Shown here piece by piece: positions 5,176-12,398 of a stretch of 13,280 bases of DNA. Source of the DNA: Alphaproteobacteria bacterium (lineage in GTDB: Bacteria > Pseudomonadota > Alphaproteobacteria > Caulobacterales > Parvularculaceae); contig JAUIEG010000021.1 in NCBI GenBank assembly GCA_030428745.1, positions 1-13,280 on the forward strand, read 5' to 3'. Positions within the stretch are counted from its first letter, which is position 1, and every line of letters begins with the position of its first letter. The position numbers and the translations under genes are program-made. The notes under the pieces were generated by a model, which saw only the letters and a list, made by a program, of their open reading frames with translations, was not told where the DNA came from and ran no database searches.

Positions 5176-6213
5176 ATGCGTATCTTACTTTTCACGGCGG
5201 CGTTCTGCGCCCCTCTTTTCGCTGCAGCCGCGGCGGAGACGTCGACGCATCAAAGCGTCAAGGAAATCGATGTCGAAAACTTCATCGGCACAGTGAAGAT
5301 CGAAACAGTGAGCGGCGGCGGCGTCAGCCTGGAGCGCATCGAAGGCAAGGATGCAGACTATCCGGTTCATGTGACGACGCGCGACGGCGTCCTGATGATC
5401 TCAAGCGACGAAGACCCCGACGACATCCGCTGGCAGGACGACGTCAACTGGCGCAAGCATCATGAAGACGCCTTCCGGATATTCCTTGAAGATTATCCGA
5501 CGCTCACCCTGCGCATTCCCGTGGGGATCGCGCTCGATTTCGACAGCGCCGTCATCATGCTTTCCGCTGACGACACGCGCGGCGCGCTGTCGGTCCGCGA
5601 GGGCCATATCATTGGCGCCGTAGGCGACCTCGCATCCGCGGACATCACCATTCATGGCTCCGGCGATTTGAAAGCCGGCGATATTGAGGGCGACTTCAAG
5701 ACGGCGATCTACGGTTCCGGCGACCTGACCGCTAAATCCGCCGGGACGCTTAACGCGAAAATTCACGGTTCCGGCGATATCGTCATTGGCGACATCGGCG
5801 GCCCCGCTTCGCTCGACATTCACGGCTCCGGCGACATCACGCTCGGCCGCGTTGACGGCGCACTCGACCTTTCCATTCAGGGCAGCGGCGATGTGGAGGC
5901 GGACGATGTCGAAGACGGCGCCATGATCTCAATTCACGGGTCCGGCGACGTGGCGCTTGCAAGCCTTCGCGGCAGAGGCGGCGCTGAAATCAACGGCAGC
6001 GGCGACATCGAGATCGATGGCGGGCGCGTGGACAATTTGCTGGTCGAGATTCGCGGCTCGGGCGGGTTCGAGTTTGACGGCGTCGCCGTCAATCCGACTG
6101 TCTATGCCGGCCATAGCGGATCGGTTCACATCGCCCGGCATGAGGGCGACATACGCGCACGGGGCGACGGCGATATCGAAATCAGCGGCGTACAATATGG
6201 CGATGACGACTAG
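5176..6213 (+). CDS. Secreted GIN-domain (DUF2807) beta-solenoid protein
   Basis: The 345-residue protein has a Sec signal peptide (residues 1-20, ending FAAAAAE) and an N-terminal domain rich in beta strand. From residue 160 onward it carries eight copies of x-G-S-G(-D), at 160, 179, 197, 216, 235, 254, 273 and 293, so the period is 18-20 residues. This is typical of DUF2807, the GIN or head domain of putative auto-transporter adhesins, expected to fold as a right-handed beta-helix. The acidic, Asp-rich character suits a periplasmic or surface location. The ATG at 5176 has GAGGGGA upstream and gives the signal peptide; the longer open frame upstream lacks this. No C-terminal beta-barrel, sorting signal or anchor is visible. 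Ligand and role are unknown. Confidence 0.88.
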   Translation: MRILLFTAAFCAPLFAAAAAETSTHQSVKEIDVENFIGTVKIETVSGGGVSLERIEGKDADYPVHVTTRDGVLMISSDEDPDDIRWQDDVNWRKHHEDAFRIFLEDYPTLTLRIPVGIALDFDSAVIMLSADDTRGALSVREGHIIGAVGDLASADITIHGSGDLKAGDIEGDFKTAIYGSGDLTAKSAGTLNAKIHGSGDIVIGDIGGPASLDIHGSGDITLGRVDGALDLSIQGSGDVEADDVEDGAMISIHGSGDVALASLRGRGGAEINGSGDIEIDGGRVDNLLVEIRGSGGFEFDGVAVNPTVYAGHSGSVHIARHEGDIRARGDGDIEISGVQYGDDD

Positions 6214-6507
6214 ATCACCCGAGAGGGACTGAATTTTCGCCGCCACAATCTCGCCTTCTTTATTACGGGCGCATCAAGAACTCTTCGCAGTCGGGCGGCG
6301 GTCATTAACCGTGCTCAACTGCGGACCGCCGGACAGGCGCGTCTATATGCCGGAAAGTGCGCCGCTTTTCGCCGGACAGCTCACCGTTGGGCGCCGCCGG
6401 CGCCGGTCACGGGGTTAACGGTCCTCTTCAATTTTTATCTAAAGTTTTGCCGCCTTTTTAGGCTTCGAGGGCAACAGTGTCGCGGCCGCCAGCCAAGGGA
6501 ATACCGG
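6214..6507. other. 294-bp non-coding stretch before the response regulator
   Basis: No convincing gene lies here. It holds an 8-bp inverted repeat, CGGCGGTC (6296-6303) with GACCGCCG (6324-6331). The loop of that repeat contains TTAACC (6305-6310), a half-match to a CtrA site (TTAA-N7-CAAC). Further on are a GGCGCC-GCC-GGCGCC dyad, and an AT-rich segment near 6415-6450 where the response regulator promoter probably lies. No clear terminator for the GIN gene was found. Confidence 0.4.
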
Positions 6508-6972
6508 ATGTCCGACGTCAATATTCCAGCCGCTGACCATCCACAAAAAGAAGAAACGAAAGCGCCGACCATTCTTATCGCCGAAGATAATGAGGTGAAC
6601 CTGAAAGTTCTCGAACATTATCTGGCGAATTTTGAGTGCCGGTCCATCGTCGCAAAAAACGGCAAGGACGCCGTCAAGCTGTTCCACAGAAATGACGTGG
6701 ATCTTGTGCTGATGGACATCATGATGCCCGTCATGGACGGGCTCGAAGCGACGCGAAAAATCCGCTCCTTTGAAAAGAAGCGCGGCGAGAAACAGACCCC
6801 CATTCTCGCCATTACCGCGCATATAAGACCCGCCGACCAGCATGTCTGCATCGACGCCGGGATGAATGATTATCTTTCAAAGCCTTTGAAGAAAGGCGAC
6901 CTGACCCATCGCATGAAAATCTGGGCGCCGCATCTTCATGAGAACACGCCCGCGCCAGTTGCCAGAGCATAA
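6508..6972 (+). CDS. Stand-alone receiver-domain response regulator
   Basis: The 154-residue protein is a CheY-like receiver with short disordered tails at both ends. Visible residues are the acidic pair E26-D27 (LIAEDNEVN), phosphoacceptor D70 in LMDIMMPVMDG, T103 (ITAH) and K125 in YLSKPL. All catalytic positions are present, so it should be phosphorylated. There is no output domain. The EDNxVN and MDxMMPxMDG wording is like the receivers of hybrid histidine kinases, and its action is probably through protein contact, like DivK. No kinase is adjacent, so the partner is unknown. AGGGAA precedes the ATG. It converges on the nitronate monooxygenase gene with a 21-nt gap. A CtrA-like half-site lies 200 bp upstream. 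Confidence 0.93.
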   Translation: MSDVNIPAADHPQKEETKAPTILIAEDNEVNLKVLEHYLANFECRSIVAKNGKDAVKLFHRNDVDLVLMDIMMPVMDGLEATRKIRSFEKKRGEKQTPILAITAHIRPADQHVCIDAGMNDYLSKPLKKGDLTHRMKIWAPHLHENTPAPVARA

Positions 6973-6993
6973 CACGCCGCCGCCAATCAGAGA

Positions 6994-7980
6994 TTACTGC
7001 GCGTCGGCAAGCCCATTGCGCAGCATTTCAATAATTTCACGCACCGGCAGAACGTCCCGGATCTTGCCTGCGCCGGTCCCGGCATAAAGCGCTGCGGCCT
7101 CCCAGTCCCCGAACGACTCTTTCGTCGGCGCTGTCACGGCGTATCGCGCAAGCTTGCGACCATCCGGAAAGATTAGGGTTTCTTCGCCCTCGCCAGGGCG
7201 CTCACCTGGCTTGGGGCGCTCCGCTTTATCCCACATCAGGAAGGTTGAATTTTTCAGCGTGCGGTGAGGCGCGTCGGGCCAGCCATCATCAAAACAAAGC
7301 GACATTACGGTAGCGCTGTCGCCCGCATCAATGATCGCCTGCTTATAGCCGTCATGGGCGTTTGCCTCTTCGCTCGCCACAAACCGCGTGCCGAGGGCCG
7401 CGCCTGCTGCGCCGCGCACCATAGCGCGGCGTATATCGGCGGCGTCCACGATCCCGCCCGCAGCAATGACAGGCACGTCGCCGGCTTGCTCTGCGACGAG
7501 CGGCGCCAGCTCTTCAAGTGGCGTCGTTCCATAAACATGCCCGCCAGCCTCATAGCCCTGCGCAATCAGCGCATGAGCGCCAGCGTCAAGGGCGGCTTTG
7601 GCGGTGTCCGCATCGCTCACTGTCACTATCATGCGGGTCTGCGATGACCTCAACGCCGCGCCATATGGCGCCGGGTCGCCCCAAAAGAGATGTGCGCTGG
7701 AAACGCCTTCGCCAATGGCCGCGCTGAGATGATCGTGCTGGTTCATGTCTGCGCGGAGATTGACGGCGAAAGCACGGTTTGTTTTCGCCGCCGTTTGCCT
7801 GATCTTTTCAATCGCCGTTTCAACTGGAAAAAACCAGATCGGCAAGACGCCGAGCGCGCCGCATTCGGCTACCGCCGCCACGAGCTCCGGCCCCGCGACA
7901 CCGCCCACCGGAGCCTGAACAACGGGAACATCAAGCCCGAAGGCCCGGGTCAACGCCGTATCCAGAAGATACGCCGCCAT
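6994..7980 (-). CDS. Nitronate monooxygenase family flavoprotein
   Basis: The 328-residue protein is a TIM-barrel FMN enzyme of the nitronate monooxygenase (2-nitropropane dioxygenase) family, which oxidises alkyl nitronates. Visible features are the early FMN-contact segment VVQAPVGGVAG (20-30), the GYEAGGH motif at 142-148 with H148 as the expected catalytic base, AAGGI at 173-177 and ALGTRF at 195-200. The phosphate-binding region follows this order in the family. The ATG at 7980 immediately follows the stop codon of the M20 gene with no base between, so translation is coupled. The link with a periplasmic amidohydrolase is not explained by known chemistry. The true substrate may not be a nitronate, since the family also includes related oxidoreductases. 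Confidence 0.9.
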   Translation of the reverse strand: MAAYLLDTALTRAFGLDVPVVQAPVGGVAGPELVAAVAECGALGVLPIWFFPVETAIEKIRQTAAKTNRAFAVNLRADMNQHDHLSAAIGEGVSSAHLFWGDPAPYGAALRSSQTRMIVTVSDADTAKAALDAGAHALIAQGYEAGGHVYGTTPLEELAPLVAEQAGDVPVIAAGGIVDAADIRRAMVRGAAGAALGTRFVASEEANAHDGYKQAIIDAGDSATVMSLCFDDGWPDAPHRTLKNSTFLMWDKAERPKPGERPGEGEETLIFPDGRKLARYAVTAPTKESFGDWEAAALYAGTGAGKIRDVLPVREIIEMLRNGLADAQ

Positions 7981-9300
7981 TTAATCGTTCGCGCTCGTGT
8001 CGAAAAGCGCGAGGGCCGACAGGGTCATCGCCTCCACCGCCGATTTGATCGCCGGTTCCGGCTCAATGATGAAAAACGGCGAGTGGTGCGATGGCGCATC
8101 GTCCACATCCTTTTCAGGCGTGCCGCCGACATCGAAGTAAACGCCTTTTACGCCGGTCTCCGGCGTTACGAAATAGGCGAAGTCTTCCGCCCCCATGCTG
8201 GTGCGCGGCTGTTCATAAAGAATGTCTTCGCCCATCCCCGCGGTAATCGCATCGCGGACAATTTGCGCCGTCGCGGCGTCATTGATCGTCGGCGGCGTCG
8301 TTTCGGTTTCCGAGCGGATCACCTCAGGCATTAATTTCTTCGGCACACCAAGCGAAATCGCGACGCCTTCGGCAACACGGTCGATAGCGTCGAGGAGTTG
8401 CGTGCGCACTTCGGGATCGTCGGAGCGAACGGTAAGCTGCAGATGCACTTCATCGCCGATGATATTGTGCTTGGTCCCGCCATGGATTGAACCGACCGTA
8501 ATCACGCCGGCGTCCAGCGGCGCTATGCTGCGCGAAACGACCGATTGCAGGGAGACAACGATCTGCGAGGCGACCAGCACCGGATCGACGCCCTTGTGCG
8601 GCGCGGCGCCATGAGCGCCGACGCCATGCACGATAATGTCGACGCTATCGGAGCTTGACCCTGTGATGCCAAGCGGCGCTTCGATGCGGCCAGCGGGCGT
8701 GCCGGAAGAGACGTGAAAGGCCAGCGCGTAATCGGGTTTTGGAAAGCGCTTATAGAGCCCGTCTTCGAGCATCATGCGCGCACCCGAAATACGTTCTTCA
8801 GCGGGCTGACCAATAAGGACGAGCGTACCCGACCACTGATCCTTGCGCGCCGCCATCTGGCGCGCGGTTCCGACAAGACCCGTGACATGGGTGTCGTGAC
8901 CGCAGGCGTGCATCACCGGTTTGACAATCCCGTCAATGTCTTCCTGCGTCGCTGTGGATTTGTAAGGAAGGTCGTTGTCTTCCTTCACCGGAAGGCCGTC
9001 CATGTCGGCGCGAATCATGACGGTCGGCCCGGCGCCGTTTTCCATCACGGCGACAACACCCGTGCCGCCGACGCCTTCGGTCACGTCAAAGCCTAGCGCG
9101 CGGATTTCATCGGCAAGGCGCTTTGCAGTGTTGAACTCGCGATGAGAAAGCTCAGGATTTTCGTGGAACCACTCAAACAGCGGCTTCAGATTGGCGTCGT
9201 AATCGGCGGCGACGTCGCTTTTCAGATCGGATTGAGCTGCGGCTGGCGCAGATAGGGCAACAGCAAGCGCAAAGGCGCTGGCGGCGATGCGAAATGTCAT
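7981..9300 (-). CDS. Periplasmic M20-family amidohydrolase (M20D type)
   Basis: The 439-residue enzyme begins with a Sec signal peptide (1-22, ending APAAAQ), so it acts in the periplasm. The mature part follows the M20D aminoacylase/carboxypeptidase pattern: FHENPELSHREF (45-56), RADMDGLPV (97-105), the metal motif MHACGHDTH (130-138), catalytic QPAEE (165-169), a dimerisation lid domain (roughly 210-320), SMGAEDFA, and the late metal ligand in HHSPFF (405-410). Such enzymes cleave N-acyl amino acids or related amides using two metal ions. GGGAG precedes the ATG at 9300. It lies 73 nt downstream of the desaturase on the same strand and abuts the nitronate monooxygenase gene. Substrate not determinable. 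Confidence 0.93.
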   Translation of the reverse strand: MTFRIAASAFALAVALSAPAAAQSDLKSDVAADYDANLKPLFEWFHENPELSHREFNTAKRLADEIRALGFDVTEGVGGTGVVAVMENGAGPTVMIRADMDGLPVKEDNDLPYKSTATQEDIDGIVKPVMHACGHDTHVTGLVGTARQMAARKDQWSGTLVLIGQPAEERISGARMMLEDGLYKRFPKPDYALAFHVSSGTPAGRIEAPLGITGSSSDSVDIIVHGVGAHGAAPHKGVDPVLVASQIVVSLQSVVSRSIAPLDAGVITVGSIHGGTKHNIIGDEVHLQLTVRSDDPEVRTQLLDAIDRVAEGVAISLGVPKKLMPEVIRSETETTPPTINDAATAQIVRDAITAGMGEDILYEQPRTSMGAEDFAYFVTPETGVKGVYFDVGGTPEKDVDDAPSHHSPFFIIEPEPAIKSAVEAMTLSALALFDTSAND

Positions 9301-9331
9301 GAAAACGGCTCCCGTGAAGTTCCCAGGCGCC

Positions 9332-9360
9332 AGTTAACACCAATCCGTCAGCTTTGTCAG
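9332..9360 (-). promoter_or_regulatory. Possible promoter of the M20-nitronate monooxygenase unit
   Basis: On the minus strand, CTGACA (9360-9355) is followed after 17 bases by TTAACT (9337-9332). The first hexamer matches the housekeeping -35 element at five of six positions; the second is a poor -10. It lies in the 73-bp gap after the desaturase, suitably placed for the gene starting at 9300. Confidence 0.25.
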
Positions 9361-9373
9361 ACCGCGCGGCGAA

Positions 9374-10513
9374 TTACGCTGCAGAAAAGCTCACCATCTG
9401 GCGGCGCTCGGTGCACCACAGCGCCAGACGGGCGCAGCGGATGGAATCGCGGACGGTCATCACCGGAAGCGACAGCAAGTCTTCGCTGGCCTTATAGCAT
9501 TCCATCAGCCGGTAATTGGGAATGCGGCTCGCGAGATGGTGGATATGGTGGAGGCCGATATTGCCGGAAAACCAGCGCAGCGGTGTCGGCAGTTTATAGT
9601 GCGACGAGCCGAAAATCGCGGCTTCAGCGTAATTCCATTCCGGTTTCGCCGCCCAATAGGTGTCCTCATATTGATGCTGGACGAAGAACAGCCAGGTGCC
9701 GGTCCAGGCCGCCACCGTCACCACGGGAAGGAAAACCAGCGCAACCGTCCCGAAACCCAGCCACAAAGAAAGCCCGCCATAAACGGCGAGGAGCGCCAGA
9801 TTGAGCGTCGCCACTGAGCGCCAGATCTGGCGCAGCTTCATGCCGTGATAGACTTCGGCGAAGGGCATCGGGCCCGCCAGGGGCAAACGTTGCAGAAGGA
9901 AAAAATAAAGCGGAGCGCCGATCACGATCATCACGACGGGATGGCGGTAGACGCGGTAGATGATCCGCTTTGCAGGGCTTAAAGCGCGATATTCTGCGAC
10001 CGTCAGCGTGTCGACGCCGCCGACGCCGCGCCGGTCGAGGTCGCCGGAGCTTGCATGGTGGCGGTTATGGGCGTCGCGCCAGAACCCGTAGGGGGTGAAG
10101 GTCAGGATGCTGATCAAAAAGCCGAGCGCGTGACTGGCGCGCTTGTTCTTGAAATAGCTGCCATGGCCGCAATCATGCTGGATCGTGAAGAGCTTCACCA
10201 GAAGAAGCCCCGCAACCGGCGACAATAACAGCGCAATCGGCCAGAAACCGGTTTTGACGAGCGCGATCAGCCCCGCAATCGCCGCGAAATATAGCGCCAG
10301 GGATAACGTCGCCTGTCCGATGGAGCGGCCGAGATCGACGGTCTGGAATTTCGCGCAATGCTCAACGATCCGGCGCAGCATTTCCGCGCGCGCATTGGCG
10401 GCCCCTTGCGAGAAATTGTGGGCCGCATGATCGGCGGCCTCCTGAAGTTTTGCGAAATTCCGGGAGACAGCGGCAGGCAGTGTATTTGGCATGAAACGCA
10501 GAGTACTCGTCAT
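9374..10513 (-). CDS. Membrane fatty acid desaturase
   Basis: The 379-residue di-iron membrane enzyme introduces double bonds into acyl chains. The three histidine boxes are HDCGH (113-117), HNRHH (149-153) and HHIHH (322-326), all intact, with the typical QHQYEDTYW segment before the last. Hydrophobic stretches lie around 66-110, 128-145, 190-205 and 230-280. This resembles bacterial omega-6/delta-12-type desaturases; regiospecificity cannot be read from sequence. The first 60 residues are a soluble, His/Ala-rich helical extension. ATG at 10513 is used; a second in-frame ATG lies at 10492 and neither has a strong ribosome binding site. The upstream region shared with the RHH-SRPBCC unit contains a perfect CtrA box about 47-62 bp from this start. 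Confidence 0.93.
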   Translation of the reverse strand: MTSTLRFMPNTLPAAVSRNFAKLQEAADHAAHNFSQGAANARAEMLRRIVEHCAKFQTVDLGRSIGQATLSLALYFAAIAGLIALVKTGFWPIALLLSPVAGLLLVKLFTIQHDCGHGSYFKNKRASHALGFLISILTFTPYGFWRDAHNRHHASSGDLDRRGVGGVDTLTVAEYRALSPAKRIIYRVYRHPVVMIVIGAPLYFFLLQRLPLAGPMPFAEVYHGMKLRQIWRSVATLNLALLAVYGGLSLWLGFGTVALVFLPVVTVAAWTGTWLFFVQHQYEDTYWAAKPEWNYAEAAIFGSSHYKLPTPLRWFSGNIGLHHIHHLASRIPNYRLMECYKASEDLLSLPVMTVRDSIRCARLALWCTERRQMVSFSAA

Positions 10514-10559
10514 TTACGCCGGTTCTGTAAATCCGGCTGGCGGGTTTCCAATTCGATTT

Positions 10560-10575
10560 TTAAGCCCTGCTTAAC
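10560..10575 (+). promoter_or_regulatory. Full-consensus CtrA-type binding site, also a palindrome
   Basis: TTAA (10560-10563), seven bases (10564-10570) and TTAAC (10571-10575) match the CtrA consensus exactly. The stretch is also a perfect dyad, TTAAGC-CCT-GCTTAA (10560-10574). It lies about 47 bp upstream of the desaturase start (minus) and about 97 bp upstream of the RHH-like start (plus), so it could act on either gene. Confidence 0.55.
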
Positions 10576-10646
10576 CAGTTTTTTCCGCAAAGGGAAATCG
10601 CGGCGTCTCACAAGTGCGGCGCCGGGCGGGAGGGGTTGAAAGCTAG

Positions 10647-10662
10647 ATGGTACCATGGTACC
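10647..10662. promoter_or_regulatory. Perfect 14-bp palindrome / tandem ATGGTACC repeat, candidate RHH operator
   Basis: GGTACCATGGTACC (10649-10662) equals its own reverse complement. It can also be read as ATGGTACC twice in tandem (10647-10654 and 10655-10662). It ends 9 nt before the RHH-like start codon, where it would overlap the transcription start or ribosome binding site. Ribbon-helix-helix proteins typically bind such short repeated palindromes in their own promoters. Confidence 0.55.
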
Positions 10663-10671
10663 CAACAGGCT

Positions 10672-10932
10672 ATGACTGAGCCCCGAAAAACCGTGACCCG
10701 CGTCCAGACCGGGGTGCGCATCGAAAAGCGCATCCTCAAGACGCTGAAAATCATCGCCGCGCACAAGGAGATGAGCCTTGGCGATCTTCTTGAAGGGATC
10801 GTGCTGCACGCCTTTGAGGGAAAGCCGGCCTTCGGCGACGAGACCTTGAAACTGATCGCCGAGGCGAAAAAATCGACCGGGCTCGATCTGACCGCTGAAG
10901 ACAGCCACCTTCTCGATGAGGCCGCGCCATGA
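10672..10932 (+). CDS. Small ribbon-helix-helix-like protein
   Basis: The 86-residue product has the layout of a ribbon-helix-helix (CopG/Arc-like) DNA-binding protein. A short basic strand (RKTVTRVQTGVRI, about 4-17) is followed by helix A (EKRILKTLKIIAAHKE), the turn MSLGD, and helix B (LLEGIVLHAFEG). A charged C-terminal helix follows. I chose the ATG at 10672; an in-frame TTG at 10636 lies upstream but too close to its purine tract. The ribosome binding site is weak (CAGG). Its stop overlaps the SRPBCC start (ATGA), so the two are coupled. The palindrome just upstream would fit autoregulation. Assignment is from residue pattern only. It may instead be a partner protein of the SRPBCC domain. 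Confidence 0.65.
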   Translation: MTEPRKTVTRVQTGVRIEKRILKTLKIIAAHKEMSLGDLLEGIVLHAFEGKPAFGDETLKLIAEAKKSTGLDLTAEDSHLLDEAAP

Positions 10933-11426
10933 CTTCCCCTCGGGTCGCCGTTGAAAAACCCTATCGCCGCAAGCGCACCGCCAGTTTTGAGATCGCCGCC
11001 TCCCCGGACGCCGTCTTCGCCATGATGTGCCCGGTGCGCGAATATGAGTGGGAGCCGGGCTGGCTGACCAATCTCATCCTTTCAGACTCAGGACTGGTGG
11101 AAGAAGGCTGTATCTTCACGACGCCGGCCGGCGCCTCCATCTCCAGCGACGAGGACAGCGCCGAAGCGATCTGGGTGACGCCGTTTCACGATCCGGAAAA
11201 GCGCCGCCTCACTATGATCAAGGTGACACCGAAAGAATGCGTGACGCGCCTCGATATCGGTGTCGATGAAACGGCTGACGGCGCGTCGGTGACGGCGAGC
11301 TATGAGCACACTGCCCTCAGCCCGCGCGGGCGCGAGATTGTCGATGGGCATACGGAACGATCCTACGCCGCGCTCATGACCGGCTGGCGCGCGGCGCTTT
11401 CAGAAAGCCTTTGCGCGACGGTGTGA
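10929..11426 (+). CDS. SRPBCC (START-like) domain protein
   Basis: The 165-residue protein has the SRPBCC beginning, with a strand (RTASFEIAASPDAVFAMMCP) followed by helix and the REYEWEPGW region. The pattern continues through alternating strands to a long C-terminal helix (about 137-160, GREIVDGHTERSYAALMTGW). The fold makes a deep hydrophobic pocket for lipids, polyketides or other small ligands. No catalytic residues are evident, so a carrier or sensor role is possible. It overlaps the RHH-like gene by four bases (ATGA). It converges on the cupin gene with a single base between the two stop codons. The ligand is unknown. A pair of a DNA-binding protein with a ligand-binding protein suggests ligand-responsive control, which is inference. 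Confidence 0.85.
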   Translation: MTSPRVAVEKPYRRKRTASFEIAASPDAVFAMMCPVREYEWEPGWLTNLILSDSGLVEEGCIFTTPAGASISSDEDSAEAIWVTPFHDPEKRRLTMIKVTPKECVTRLDIGVDETADGASVTASYEHTALSPRGREIVDGHTERSYAALMTGWRAALSESLCATV

Positions 11427-11427
11427 T

Positions 11428-11844
11428 CTAGATCTCTTCGTCCACAAGGATGCGCTCTTCCGCGCCTTTACGATGGACGCGGAAAACGACTGCTCGGGCG
11501 CCCTCCGGACCGCCGCGGGGCGCGTGCACAGCCCGCGCCGGGATGACATAGGCGTCGCCGGCTTTCAGCAGCCTGTCGGGCTTCCCCTCCTCCACCTGAA
11601 TGACCGAGCCTTCGATCAGATAGAGATACTCCTCGCCGGGATGATAATGCGGCGGCATGGCGGCGTCGGGCAGAATGACAATGTCCGCGGCGATTACCTC
11701 AAAGCCTTCGATGGCTTCGATCGGCGCACGCATGATCTCATTCGATCCGGGCGGCGGCGAATAGGACTGTTCGCTAACGGTCTGTTCGGCGCATGCTGCA
11801 AGCGACAGGGCGCCCACGATAATCGCGGCCGTTTTGATGGCCAT
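11428..11844 (-). CDS. Cupin-domain lipoprotein
   Basis: The 138-residue protein opens with a lipoprotein signal: hydrophobic 5-15 and lipobox LAAC at 15-18, so C18 would be lipidated. A19-E20 after the cysteine contain no Asp at +2, which favours outer-membrane sorting. A single cupin_2 domain follows, with metal-site residues H66, H68 and E72 (PPHYHPGEEYLYLIEG, 64-79) and a later histidine, H107, in IPARAVHAPRGG. This suggests a divalent-metal beta-barrel that could bind or oxidise a small molecule. GGAGGAG precedes the ATG at 11844. It diverges from the ABA4-like gene. Cupins are usually cytoplasmic, so the lipidated form is less common. Function unknown. Confidence 0.88.
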   Translation of the reverse strand: MAIKTAAIIVGALSLAACAEQTVSEQSYSPPPGSNEIMRAPIEAIEGFEVIAADIVILPDAAMPPHYHPGEEYLYLIEGSVIQVEEGKPDRLLKAGDAYVIPARAVHAPRGGPEGARAVVFRVHRKGAEERILVDEEI

Positions 11845-11929
11845 CGGCTCCTCCTATTCTGGCGTCGCGCCTCGGCGCAACCTCCGCTAGGCTTAGCACA
11901 GTTTACTGCCTCAAAAGCGGGAGGGATCC

Positions 11930-12373
11930 TTGGACTGGAACCAGGCCTATCAACTCATCAATGCGCTGGTCGTTCCCGGCTGGGCGCTGCTCATCTTCCT
12001 GCCGCGCTCCAGGCTGACCGGCGCACTCGTTCATTCGATGGCGTACCCGGCCGTGATGGGCGCCATCTATGTTGCAGGCCTTGGCGCAGGGATTTTCCTT
12101 GGCCAGTCAGCGGAGGGCGCGAGCTTTTCGTCTATCGAAGGGGTGATGGCTATGTTCGATCATCCGAACGGGATCATCATCGGCTGGACCCACTATCTCG
12201 TCTTCGACCTTTTTGTGGGCGCCTGGATCGGGCGCGACGCGATCCGCTGCAATCTCCCGCATCTGGCGGTCATCCCCTGCCTTTTGGGGACCTTCATGTT
12301 CGGGCCTGTGGGCCTTCTCAGTTATCTTTTGCTGCGGTTCTTGTTGCGCAAAAAATTCTCGCTGCAGGAATGA
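11930..12373 (+). CDS. ABA4-like (DUF4281) integral membrane protein
   Basis: The 147-residue protein has four hydrophobic segments, at about 9-25, 38-58, 86-101 and 112-138. Its signature is WTHYLVFDLFVGAWIGRDA (86-104), together with MFGPVGLLSYLLLR near the end. This is the pattern of the ABA4/DUF4281 family, named for the plant protein needed for neoxanthin formation; bacterial members have no firm role known to me. The start is TTG at 11930, preceded by GGGAGGG at proper spacing; no ATG in frame would keep the first membrane segment. The O-methyltransferase gene starts 25 nt downstream, so the two are likely co-transcribed. A link to carotenoid or other isoprenoid chemistry is only suggested by family name and neighbour. 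Confidence 0.85.
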   Translation: MDWNQAYQLINALVVPGWALLIFLPRSRLTGALVHSMAYPAVMGAIYVAGLGAGIFLGQSAEGASFSSIEGVMAMFDHPNGIIIGWTHYLVFDLFVGAWIGRDAIRCNLPHLAVIPCLLGTFMFGPVGLLSYLLLRFLLRKKFSLQE

Positions 12374-12398
12374 TGGCGCGAAAAGGGGGAGGAAACTC

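Noticed and set aside
7690..8334. Plus-strand open frame of 214 codons spanning the nitronate monooxygenase and M20 genes
   Set aside because: It overlaps two well-supported genes, is extremely Arg-rich and has no ribosome binding site or motif.
10510..10908. Minus-strand frame opposite the RHH-like gene
   Set aside because: It has no motif and overlaps the divergent regulatory region and a coupled gene pair.
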